This document shows, in pieces, positions 53,787-60,981 of a stretch of 60,981 nucleotides of DNA. The position numbers were made by a program, and so were the translations under genes. Every line of letters starts with the position of its first letter. Position 1 is the stretch's first letter. The notes below the pieces were generated by a model. The model was given only the letters and a program-made list of their open reading frames with translations. It ran no database searches and was not told the DNA's origin. Origin of the DNA: Verrucomicrobiota bacterium. Lineage in GTDB: Bacteria; Verrucomicrobiota; Verrucomicrobiia; Limisphaerales; JAIPKD01. The stretch is from contig JAIPKD010000007.1 in assembly GCA_021733835.1 (NCBI GenBank), positions 1 through 60,981 of the forward strand, written 5' to 3'.

Positions 53787-54749
53787 ATGAATTTTTTGGT
53801 TACAGGCGGTGCGGGTTTTATTGGATTCCATTTGAGCGAGAGGTTGATTGCCGGCGGGCATTCGGTTTGCGTGCTGGATGACCTGAATGATTTTTATGAC
53901 CCGTCGATCAAGGAGGCCAACGTTCGTGATTTAGAGGCCAAGGGTGGACGATTTGAATTTGTGCGTGGTGATATTACGTGTGCGCGTACGGTGGAAGAGG
54001 TTTTTGGCGGGCGCGGGTTCGACCAGGTCATACACCTGGCTGCGCGGGCTGGGGTGCGGCCGAGCCTGGAAGCGCCGGCGTTGTACCAGCGCGTGAATGT
54101 GGAGGGGACGGTGAACATCCTCGAGGCTGCGCGGCGGCATGGGGTGAAGAAGGCGATCATCGCTTCGTCCTCGTCTGTGTACGGTGTCAACTCGAAGGTG
54201 CCGTTCTCGGAGGCCGATCCGATATTCAGTGCCATATCTCCGTATGCGGCGAGCAAGCTGGCGTGCGAGGCATTGGGGCATGTGTACCATCATGTTTATG
54301 GGATGGACGTCGTGATGCTCCGTTTTTTCACGGTGTACGGGCCGCGGCAGCGTCCGGATTTGGCGATACATAAATTCGCGAGATTGATGGCGGAGGGCAG
54401 ACCGATTCCGGTCTTCGGCGATGGATCAAGTGCGCGTGATTACACGTATGTATCGGACACGATAGACGGGGTCATGGCGTGTACACGGCGGGAATTCGGA
54501 TTTGAGATAATCAATTTGGGTGAATCGCAGACCGTGAAATTGAGTGAGCTCATTGATGGGCTTGAGACGGTGCTCGGCTGCAGTGCGGCGGTGGACAGGA
54601 AGCCGGTGCAGCCCGGTGATGTGCCGATCACCTACGCGGATATTTCCAAGGCGCGGTCATTGATCGGGTACGATCCGCGGATCAAGATATCAGAAGGGCT
54701 CGAGTTATTCGCTGATTGGTTCAAGCGCTACCGCGCCGATGAATTTTGA
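53787..54749 (+). CDS. NAD-dependent epimerase, UDP-glucuronate 4-epimerase-like
   Basis: The 320-residue extended short-chain dehydrogenase has the NAD-binding GGAGFIGFHLSERL near the start, Ser/Thr and YxxxK active site (ASSSSVYG; Y153-AAS-K157), and RFFTVYGPRQRPDLAIHKFA. The last motif is characteristic of UDP-glucuronate 4-epimerases, which make UDP-galacturonate, although related UDP-glucose epimerases are similar. It probably supplies sugars for envelope polysaccharide. It is transcribed divergently from the FG-GAP gene. Downstream exbB starts after 187 bases that form several GC-rich hairpins of no clear identity. Confidence 0.87.
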   Translation: MNFLVTGGAGFIGFHLSERLIAGGHSVCVLDDLNDFYDPSIKEANVRDLEAKGGRFEFVRGDITCARTVEEVFGGRGFDQVIHLAARAGVRPSLEAPALYQRVNVEGTVNILEAARRHGVKKAIIASSSSVYGVNSKVPFSEADPIFSAISPYAASKLACEALGHVYHHVYGMDVVMLRFFTVYGPRQRPDLAIHKFARLMAEGRPIPVFGDGSSARDYTYVSDTIDGVMACTRREFGFEIINLGESQTVKLSELIDGLETVLGCSAAVDRKPVQPGDVPITYADISKARSLIGYDPRIKISEGLELFADWFKRYRADEF

Positions 54750-54936
54750 GCATTGTTTATTTCCGGAAAATCGGGAGAATACTATTTGTCGGTTGCGACC
54801 GACCTTGTCCGGCGGGATTCCGGCCGGGTGGATACGGCGAATTCCCCGGTTGAGTCGCTTAATGCTCAATCTCTTCAGTGAGTAGCGATAGTTGAGAAAC
54901 CGTTAATTATAAGTATACGAAGTTGAAGATAGGAAT

Positions 54937-55551
54937 ATGTGGGAATTAATTATCAGTGGTGATCCGTTCATGTTGATGCTGGTGGCCACGTCGGTTGTCG
55001 GGCTGGCTTTTATAATTGATCGCGGATTGGCCTTGCGCTGGCCGCACGTAATCCCTACAAGCGTCAGTAAAGGCGCCGAAAACAGCCGGTTCCCCGAGGA
55101 CGCCGATGAGATAAGGCGCTTATGCAAGGCAAAGCCGTCGTCGTTGAGCAGGATACTTCTTGCGGCCATGGAGAAGCAGACGATGCCGAAGGCGGAGGCA
55201 TCCGAATCGCTTCAGACGGTGGCGCGGCATGAGGTTATGAAGTTGGAGCGCGGCCTTGTTGTCCTCGAGATTATCGTCGGGATTGCGCCGTTGCTGGGGC
55301 TTGTCGGCACCATTCATGGTTTGATCACTTCATTCAGTAATCTCAGCGAGACCGGCATGGGCAGCAGCGTCGAGTTTGCCCGTGGTATCGCGCTGGCGTT
55401 GAATGCCACGCTGATGGGATTGCTGATTGCCATTCCCTCGCTTATCGCGTGGAGTTATTATAACAAGAAGGTAGAAGCGCTGGCGTTGGAGATGGAGGCG
55501 TTGTGCGATGAATTCGTTCGCAGGTTGTATCGGCGCAGGAAGAAAAGATAA
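54937..55551 (+). CDS. exbB: MotA/TolQ/ExbB proton channel protein
   Basis: The 204-residue membrane protein has three helices (about 9-27, 107-130 and 150-175). The family core is RGLVVLEIIVGIAPLLGLVG, then TIHGLITSF, with ALNATLMGLLIAIPSLIAWS in the third helix. ExbB with ExbD uses the proton motive force to drive TonB-dependent uptake or, as TolQR, envelope maintenance. exbD follows after 47 bases. No tonB is in the window, so Ton or Tol function cannot be fixed. Confidence 0.92.
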   Translation: MWELIISGDPFMLMLVATSVVGLAFIIDRGLALRWPHVIPTSVSKGAENSRFPEDADEIRRLCKAKPSSLSRILLAAMEKQTMPKAEASESLQTVARHEVMKLERGLVVLEIIVGIAPLLGLVGTIHGLITSFSNLSETGMGSSVEFARGIALALNATLMGLLIAIPSLIAWSYYNKKVEALALEMEALCDEFVRRLYRRRKKR

Positions 55552-55598
55552 TTCCGTCGTGGTGCAACTGATCGAGCGGATAATTATTTATTTCATAT

Positions 55599-56033
55599 AT
55601 GCAATTCAGCACACGTAAGAGGAGAAGTCAGCCGACGATCATTCTTGTATCGCTGATAGACGTATTGATCGTTCTCCTTATCTTCATGATGGTCACTACC
55701 ACGTTCAAGCAGCATCCGGCGGTCAAGATCGATCTGCCCGAGTCTCGCGGGTCGAAGACGAATGTCGCTTCGGGGAAGATACTGGTTACGATAACCAAGG
55801 ACGCGCCGCACCTGTACCTGCGGGAAAATCCCATTTCCGCCGAGGAACTCGAGCGTGAACTTAAGACTTTGTCGGCGTCGGACTCGCAATTAACGCTGGC
55901 CGTGCGGGCCGACGAGGGTGCGCCGTTCGGGCAGGTAATCAGAGTGATGGACGCGGCCAAGGCGGCCAATATAAGGTCGTCACTGAACGTATTTGTAAAA
56001 CGAACCGAGAATCAGGGTGGTGTTGAAAACTGA
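55599..56033 (+). CDS. exbD: ExbD/TolR biopolymer transport protein
   Basis: The 144-residue protein has a basic N-terminus and one membrane helix (about 14-34, IILVSLIDVLIVLLIFMMVT), whose Asp22 is the expected proton-conducting residue. A periplasmic domain of the ExbD/TolR kind follows (ITKDAPHLYLRENPISAEEL; LAVRADEGAPFGQVIRVMDA). It pairs with the ExbB-like protein encoded just before. Confidence 0.92.
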   Translation: MQFSTRKRRSQPTIILVSLIDVLIVLLIFMMVTTTFKQHPAVKIDLPESRGSKTNVASGKILVTITKDAPHLYLRENPISAEELERELKTLSASDSQLTLAVRADEGAPFGQVIRVMDAAKAANIRSSLNVFVKRTENQGGVEN

Positions 56034-56141
56034 TCTTCATACGGCTTGTTTCAGGAGGGGCCTTGTCGGGGAATTACCGGGGTTTCGCCGATTTTGTACG
56101 GCCACGGCGGCCGTCGTGTTGTTTGTTCAGGAGCTTACGTT

Positions 56142-56690
56142 ATGCGGATCGTTATTGGGATGACGGGTGCGAGCGGCGCTGTTTACGCGCAGAGATTGCT
56201 GGACCGCCTGGATTCGGCGAAGCACGAGGTAAGTTTCATTATGAGCGCGTACGCTGAAGAAGTGGCGCGGGTGGAGCTGGACGGTGGGATCATGCCCGGT
56301 GCGGGCGTCAGGATATATGATCCGGGCGATATGAGGGCGGCATTCGCCAGCGGATCGAACCCGCCTGATGCCATGGTGGTGATCCCATGCACGATGGGCA
56401 CGCTGGGCAGGATAGCGCATGGAACGAGCGACAACCTGCTCCTGCGCGCCGCGGACGTGGTATTGAAGGAGCGGCGCAAGCTGATACTGGTGCCGCGCGA
56501 AACGCCGTTAAGCCTGGTTCACATAAGAAACATGGAATTACTACTCATGGCGGGGGCGCTTATTTTACCGGCGTGCCCATCGTTTTATTCGCGGCCTTCG
56601 TCGGTCGACGAGCTGGTTGACACAGTTGTCGCGCGTGTTCTCGATCATCTGGGACTCGAGCACGATATATCCGGTCGCTGGCGGCCGTGA
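56142..56690 (+). CDS. ubiX: UbiX flavin prenyltransferase
   Basis: UbiX attaches a dimethylallyl group to FMN to make the prenylated cofactor of UbiD decarboxylases. The 182-residue protein has MRIVIGMTGASGAVYAQRLL, VIPCTMGTLGRIAHGTSDNL and LILVPRETPLSLVHIRNMEL. The ATG at 56142 has a strong ribosome site, AGGAG, eight bases upstream; the frame is open back to 56046 but that part is not homologous. It is followed by UbiA and mqn genes, so its partner is probably the UbiD-like decarboxylase of the futalosine pathway (MqnL), which is not in the window. Confidence 0.94.
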   Translation: MRIVIGMTGASGAVYAQRLLDRLDSAKHEVSFIMSAYAEEVARVELDGGIMPGAGVRIYDPGDMRAAFASGSNPPDAMVVIPCTMGTLGRIAHGTSDNLLLRAADVVLKERRKLILVPRETPLSLVHIRNMELLLMAGALILPACPSFYSRPSSVDELVDTVVARVLDHLGLEHDISGRWRP

Positions 56691-56733
56691 TGATTTCAAA
56701 GGTTGGAAAACCGATTACAATAGTCTGAGCCGA

Positions 56734-57684
56734 ATGAATAAAGATACCAATTCTTCATCCGATACCGGGCAAGTCCGGAGCGAGCCTAACACAATGATTG
56801 GGCGTCTGACGGGTACACTCGAGAAATGGGGTGAGTTTGTGAAGTTTTCACATACGATTTTCGCCATGCCTTTTGCGTTGGCGTCGATGGCGATCGCCGC
56901 CAGGGAGAACCGCGGCTGGCCGGGACTCAAGATTTTCGCGCTGATTATCCTGGCGATGGTGTTTGCCAGGACATGCGCAATGGCGTTCAATCGGATAGCG
57001 GACAGGGAATTCGACGCGATGAATCCGCGGACGTCGGACAGGCACCTGCCGGCGGGCCGCATCAGTTTATTCAGCGCATGGACGCTGTGCATCGGCAGCG
57101 GCGCGGCGTTCATCGGGACGTGTTATTTCATTAACATGCCGTGTTTTTATTTGTCGCTGCCGGCGTTATTCATAATATGTTTTTATTCACTGACAAAGCG
57201 GTTCACGCATTTCACGCATGTGTTCCTCGGCATTTCGTTGGCGCTGGCGCCGATCGGCGCATGGTTGGCCGTCAGGGGTGGGATCGGTGTGACGCCTGTG
57301 TTGCTGGCGTTGATTGTGGTCGGATGGTTGATGGGGTTTGATGTGATATACGCCGTGCCGGATTATAAGTTCGATAAGCGACACGGACTTCATTCGGCGG
57401 TGGTTAAGTGGGGGATTGAAGGCGCCTTTTCGTTTGCGTTCATAGTCCACTTGGTGACGTGGGGATTGATGGTCTTGTTCGGATTATATTGTGGATTCAA
57501 GGTGGCGTATTTTTCGGGGATGTTGATTATTCTGCTGAGTCTGTTATTGGAGCATTTTCTGGCGAGGCGCCGTAAGTTGAAGTGGATCAACCTGGCGTTT
57601 TTCAGGCTGAACGCGCTGATAAGCGTGGTGTTTGTGGTGGTCGTATTTGTTGAAGTTATGTTTCCGAAGTTCTGGTATAGATGA
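56734..57684 (+). CDS. UbiA-family prenyltransferase, MqnP-like
   Basis: The 316-residue integral membrane enzyme has about eight or nine helices and both Asp-rich motifs of UbiA: FNRIADREFDAMNPRTSDRH near residue 90, and DVIYAVPDYKFDKRHG near 208. In this operon it most likely prenylates the 1,4-dihydroxy-6-naphthoate of the futalosine route (MqnP). 4-hydroxybenzoate prenyltransferase is the close alternative by sequence, but no other ubiquinone gene is present. I chose the ATG at 56734; an in-frame start at 56617 would overlap ubiX. Its stop overlaps mqnE by four bases. Confidence 0.87.
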   Translation: MNKDTNSSSDTGQVRSEPNTMIGRLTGTLEKWGEFVKFSHTIFAMPFALASMAIAARENRGWPGLKIFALIILAMVFARTCAMAFNRIADREFDAMNPRTSDRHLPAGRISLFSAWTLCIGSGAAFIGTCYFINMPCFYLSLPALFIICFYSLTKRFTHFTHVFLGISLALAPIGAWLAVRGGIGVTPVLLALIVVGWLMGFDVIYAVPDYKFDKRHGLHSAVVKWGIEGAFSFAFIVHLVTWGLMVLFGLYCGFKVAYFSGMLIILLSLLLEHFLARRRKLKWINLAFFRLNALISVVFVVVVFVEVMFPKFWYR

Positions 57685-58778
57685 AGTGTCGTATAGAACA
57701 GAGGCCCTTTGCGCATATTTACGATAAGGCCCAGGCCGGCGGGCGGGTGACGCGGTCGGAGGCGCTCGAGTTAATCGAGTCCGTGGATATCAACGGCGTG
57801 GGCGCGATAGCGGAGACGGCGAATCGGCGGATGAACGCCGGACGCGCGTCGTATATATTGAACTGTCATATTAATTATTCGAATTATTGTCGGCTCGGCT
57901 GCCGTTTTTGCGCGTTTTCCAGGAGGGCAGGTGAAGACGGCGGGTTCCGGCTTTCCGTGTCCGAGATTGTAGATAGAGCGAGCAAATGGGTTGAGGCCGG
58001 GATCACGGAATTACATATAGTGGGCGGGCTCGATCCGGAACTGCCTTTTTCGTATTACCTCGATCTGCTTCGGGAGTTGAAGCAGTTGGGGCGGGGCTTG
58101 ACTTTGAAATGCTTTACCTCCATCGAGGTGTTGCATTTTGCGAGGATCAGCGGCAGGAGTGTCGAAGAGGTGCTTTCGGAATTGAAGGCGGCGGGATTGG
58201 ACATGTTGACCGGCGGCGGCGCGGAGATATTTAATCCCGAGGTGCGCAGGCTTATAGCAGCGGATAAGGAATCGGCGCGTGAATATCTGGAAACACATCG
58301 GGCTTGGCACGAAATGGGCGGACGCAGTACGTGTACGATGTTATACGGACACTTGGAGACGCTGGAGGATCGTATCGAGCATTTGCTCATGTTACGGCGG
58401 CTCCAGGACGAGACGGGCGGTTTTGTAGGGTTCGTGCCGCTGCCGTACCAGCCGCACCGTGGCGGGATACCGGTCGCGGCTGCGCCGAGCGGTTTCGATT
58501 CGTTGCGTACCATTGCTGTGAGCAGGATTATTTTGGATAACTTCAGGCACATAACGGCGTATTGGATCGGATTGGGTACGCGCCTTGCGCAATTGGCGTT
58601 GAGCTATGGAGCGGATGACCTGCATGGGACGTTGATGGATGAGAAGATATTCCATATGGCGGGGGCTACATCGCCTGAGAAGAGGATCGAATCGGAGATG
58701 GTTGCCGCTATTCGGCAGGCCGGTAAAATGCCCGCGCAGCGGGACAGTTTTTATGAACCTCTGCGTATCTGGGAATAA
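57681..58778 (+). CDS. mqnE: Aminofutalosine synthase (radical SAM)
   Basis: MqnE joins 3-[(1-carboxyvinyl)oxy]benzoate and the SAM-derived adenosyl group to make aminofutalosine. The 365-residue protein has the radical SAM CxxxCxxC cluster at Cys70, Cys74 and Cys77 (YCRLGCRFCAF), then ELHIVGGLDPELPFSYY, GLDMLTGGGAEIF and FVGFVPLPYQP. The GGGAEIF segment and HIVGG fit MqnE rather than MqnC. It lies between the UbiA gene and mqnA, in an operon order that suits the pathway. Confidence 0.93.
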   Translation: MKCRIEQRPFAHIYDKAQAGGRVTRSEALELIESVDINGVGAIAETANRRMNAGRASYILNCHINYSNYCRLGCRFCAFSRRAGEDGGFRLSVSEIVDRASKWVEAGITELHIVGGLDPELPFSYYLDLLRELKQLGRGLTLKCFTSIEVLHFARISGRSVEEVLSELKAAGLDMLTGGGAEIFNPEVRRLIAADKESAREYLETHRAWHEMGGRSTCTMLYGHLETLEDRIEHLLMLRRLQDETGGFVGFVPLPYQPHRGGIPVAAAPSGFDSLRTIAVSRIILDNFRHITAYWIGLGTRLAQLALSYGADDLHGTLMDEKIFHMAGATSPEKRIESEMVAAIRQAGKMPAQRDSFYEPLRIWE

Positions 58779-58781
58779 TTG

Positions 58782-59612
58782 ATGAATAGGTCGGATCATA
58801 AACGGGATTCGTCGGCGAATACCGGAGTTTTAAATCATGTTGACTCCGTGGGTATCGGCGAAAAGTATCGGATCGGCTCCGTCCCGTACCTTAACGCTGC
58901 GCCTCTGACCCGGGGAATAGAAGATACGATAATATTCGCGCCGCCTTCCAGATTAGCTGAGATGCTGAGGAATAACGAGCTCGACGCGGCGCTCGTCAGC
59001 GTTACAGAGACGTTGTTCAACGAAACCTATGATATCCTGGACGGTGCGGCCATTGCGTCGCTCGGCGAGGTGCAGAGCGTACTCCTGGCGCATCGTGGTG
59101 CTTTGGAGGATATCCAGACCGTTTATTGCGATACGGCGTCACTTGCGAGTTTCGAACTCTTACGCGTGCTCCTTGCCGAACGCAATAAGCATCCGGAATT
59201 CAAGCCGTTTGATGATTATAGATTCGAGACGGTGCCGGATAATCTGATGCTTATAGGCGATCAGGCACTGGATTTCTTGAGGCGGAACAGGACTCATAGG
59301 ATTTGGGACTTGGGCGCGGCATGGACGGAGCTGACGCGGCTGCCTTTCATATACGCCGCGTGGGCGTTGCGCAGGGAAAGTGCTGATGAGGAACTCAAGA
59401 GGTTCCTCCGCGATGCCAAGGCGTTCGGCGTGGATACGCTTGATTATATAATCTCGAGTCGTACCGAGTTTGACTACGAATTCCGCAAGGATTACCTGAG
59501 TTGGCATATCCATTATCATCTGGGCGATGACGAGAAACGGGGTTTGTCGCGTTTTGCCGATTTGCTGCGGAAGCATGGGCGGTCGCCTGTGTTTACGCCC
59601 AGGTTTGTCTGA
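58782..59612 (+). CDS. mqnA: Chorismate dehydratase
   Basis: MqnA removes water from chorismate to give 3-[(1-carboxyvinyl)oxy]benzoate, the first step of the futalosine menaquinone pathway and the substrate for MqnE. The 276-residue protein has the MqnA/MqnD fold: YRIGSVPYLNAAPLTRGI, DAALVSVTETLFN and LLAHR. A helical C-terminal part follows with WHIHYHLGDDEKRGLSRFAD. The first 30 residues are a non-conserved polar extension. The ATG at 58782 was preferred to an in-frame TTG one codon earlier. It begins three bases after the mqnE stop. Confidence 0.91.
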   Translation: MNRSDHKRDSSANTGVLNHVDSVGIGEKYRIGSVPYLNAAPLTRGIEDTIIFAPPSRLAEMLRNNELDAALVSVTETLFNETYDILDGAAIASLGEVQSVLLAHRGALEDIQTVYCDTASLASFELLRVLLAERNKHPEFKPFDDYRFETVPDNLMLIGDQALDFLRRNRTHRIWDLGAAWTELTRLPFIYAAWALRRESADEELKRFLRDAKAFGVDTLDYIISSRTEFDYEFRKDYLSWHIHYHLGDDEKRGLSRFADLLRKHGRSPVFTPRFV

Positions 59613-59661
59613 CAGACGCTGAGTTCGGATAACGACGGAAAACGATGAATTCAAAATAGAG

Positions 59662-60762
59662 ATGACGGAGACCGACGATAACGATCGAATATTGGAAAAG
59701 GCCTGGGACGGCGATCGCCTAAGCTGCGATGAGGCGGAGCGTTTGTTTTATCTGCCGTTACACGAACTCGGGCGCCTGGCGGATCACCGCCGGAATCTAG
59801 CGAAGGCCGCCGATTACGACGGGGCGGGCGATAGGATCGTTACCTATATTATCGATCGGAACATCAACTATACCAACGTTTGTAGTGTCGGATGCAGTTT
59901 CTGCGCCTTTTACAGGCGTGAAGGCGCACCCGATGCGTACGTTATCGGCAGGGACGAATTAGCGGAGAAGATAAGGGAAACAGTGGACGCCGGCGGCGCG
60001 CAAATAATGCTCCAGGGCGGACAGCATCCGGGGCTGCCGATGGACTGGTACTTGGAATTGCTGCGGTTTATCAAGGAGAAGTTTCCTGGGGTAAACGTAC
60101 ATGGGTTCAGTCCGAGCGAGTTCATACATTTCAGGGAACTCTTTAGAAAGCCGCTGCGTGAGATACTCCGTGCGTTCGTTGACGCGGGGCTTGGATCAAT
60201 ACCCGGCGGCGGCGCGGAGGTGTTGGTGGATCGCGTGCGACGCGAGGTGTCGCCGGGAAAAGCGTGCGTCGACGATTGGTTATCGGTGATGGAGGAAGCG
60301 CATGCAATGGGCTTGCGGACTACGGCGACTATGATGTTCGGTCAGGCGGAGGATTTAAGAGATCGGATAGAGCATATGCGCAGGATACGCGATTTGCAGG
60401 ATCGTACGGGTGGATTCACGGCGTTTATATGCTGGACGTTCCAGCCGGAGAACACCCGGCTCGGTGGTGATAAAGCCGGGCCGCAGGAGTACCTGCGAAC
60501 CCAGGCGTTGGCGAGGATATTCTTGGACAACTTCCGGAATGTCCAGAGTTCGTGGGTGACGCAAGGGCCGGAGGTCGGACAATTGGCTTTGAAGTTCGGC
60601 GCAAACGATCTGGGCAGTATTATGCTCGAGGAGAACGTGGTATCCAGCGCGGGAACCTCATACAGGATGACGGCCGCCGACATGGAACGTCTTATTTCGG
60701 AGCTCGGCTACGAGCCGCGGCGGCGTAATGTGCTGTATGAACTAGTGGCAGATTCGGATTAA
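59662..60762 (+). CDS. mqnC: Cyclic dehypoxanthinyl futalosine synthase (radical SAM)
   Basis: MqnC cyclises dehypoxanthine futalosine in the third radical step of the futalosine pathway. The 366-residue protein has Cys74, Cys78 and Cys81 (NVCSVGCSFCAFYRREG), GGAQIMLQGGQHPGLPMDWY, and FSPSEFIHF, GLGSIPGGGAEVLVD. These separate it from MqnE, which has a similar fold. It is the last gene of the ubiX-ubiA-mqnE-mqnA-mqnC run. mqnB and mqnD are not here. A perfect palindrome overlaps the stop codon. Confidence 0.94.
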   Translation: MTETDDNDRILEKAWDGDRLSCDEAERLFYLPLHELGRLADHRRNLAKAADYDGAGDRIVTYIIDRNINYTNVCSVGCSFCAFYRREGAPDAYVIGRDELAEKIRETVDAGGAQIMLQGGQHPGLPMDWYLELLRFIKEKFPGVNVHGFSPSEFIHFRELFRKPLREILRAFVDAGLGSIPGGGAEVLVDRVRREVSPGKACVDDWLSVMEEAHAMGLRTTATMMFGQAEDLRDRIEHMRRIRDLQDRTGGFTAFICWTFQPENTRLGGDKAGPQEYLRTQALARIFLDNFRNVQSSWVTQGPEVGQLALKFGANDLGSIMLEENVVSSAGTSYRMTAADMERLISELGYEPRRRNVLYELVADSD

Positions 60763-60772
60763 TTAATCCGAA
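60753..60772. terminator. Perfect 20-base palindrome at the mqnC stop
   Basis: TTCGGATTAATTAATCCGAA (60753-60772) is a perfect dyad with no spacer and includes the mqnC TAA. As RNA it could form a stem of about eight pairs with a small loop. It may mark the end of the operon or bind a dimeric protein; there is no U-tract. Confidence 0.4.
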
Positions 60773-60981
60773 AATCTAATAACCAAAACCGACCACGGAA
60801 ATCACGAACGCGAACGTGTACGTGACTTCTGACCTCAGACCGCTGACCTCAGACCGCTGACCGTCGGCAATATTTCGTCCCTACGGGACTTAAGCTTTTT
60901 GTTGGGCTTTTTTGCTATAGACATTTCATCCCTAACGGGATTCATTAGGATTATGGGCTCAGCTCAACAGCTTAATCACTT
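60773..60981. repeat. Repeat island III at window end
   Basis: A run of GACCTCAGACCGCT-type units occurs about three times near 60823-60863. Then 60849-60981 is the inverse copy of the repeat at 39056-39180, cut off by the window end. The GCGAACGTGTACGTG motif near 60810 recalls island I. No gene is seen. Confidence 0.78.

Noticed and set aside
54750-54936. GC-rich hairpins upstream of exbB as a structured RNA
   Set aside because: Several short inverted repeats are visible, but they do not form a recognised RNA class and may be spacer.
1-60981. tRNA genes and CRISPR arrays
   Set aside because: I looked for T-loop motifs and for regularly spaced direct repeats; found none. The tandem and dispersed repeats present lack CRISPR spacing.

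Overview
The window looks like about 61 kb of ordinary chromosome from a free-living, Gram-negative, heterotrophic bacterium of the Verrucomicrobiota, most likely near the Pedosphaera/Limisphaerales group. That placement is an inference. It rests on a prepilin-like protein with the H-X9-DG C-terminal motif, huge secreted lamin-tail/CotH proteins, a sulfatase, a Tat-exported Gfo/Idh/MocA oxidoreductase, the futalosine route to menaquinone, hopanoid-type genes, and short dispersed GC-rich repeats of a kind I associate with these genomes. I saw no tRNA, rRNA, CRISPR array, prophage or intact insertion sequence.

Layout. 1-7.5 kb: yqgE/algH, a 44-residue lipoprotein, transketolase, a three-part flavin/iron-sulfur oxidoreductase and a prepilin-like protein. 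7.6-17 kb: a long forward run of trpF-trpB, yicC-gmk-coaC, a membrane histidine kinase with a sigma-54 response regulator, a small membrane protein, then hpnD-hpnK-transporter; many of these genes overlap by 4-17 bases. 17-25 kb: Gfo/Idh/MocA oxidoreductase, a decayed hicAB toxin-antitoxin pair, gspB-gspA, yacG, a RibD-like reductase, queA and an AspT-type transporter. 25-38.6 kb: TPR protein, YvlD-like membrane protein, trmB, leuA with a leader-peptide attenuator, RodZ-like protein, zinc-ribbon protein, lipoprotein, guaA, recF, aroC, CPBP protease and a pseudouridine synthase-methyltransferase fusion. 39-53.6 kb: a reverse-strand secretome block with two giant lamin-tail/CotH proteins (2147 and 1654 residues), a sulfatase and an FG-GAP protein. 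53.8-60.8 kb: nucleotide-sugar epimerase, exbB-exbD, then ubiX-ubiA-mqnE-mqnA-mqnC, most of a futalosine menaquinone operon.

Three repeat islands (27.98-28.5, 38.6-39.25 and 60.76-60.98 kb) share sequence modules. One module is a 123-base MITE-like element with perfect 15-base terminal inverted repeats.

The strongest regulatory signal is upstream of leuA. A 24-codon leader peptide with eight leucines overlaps a segment that can pair with a pre-antiterminator. That in turn can pair with the 5' arm of an intrinsic terminator just before leuA. This has the full logic of a ribosome-mediated leucine attenuator. Other points worth a look are the two enzyme fusions, the eroded hicAB pair and the long hairpins between convergent genes.
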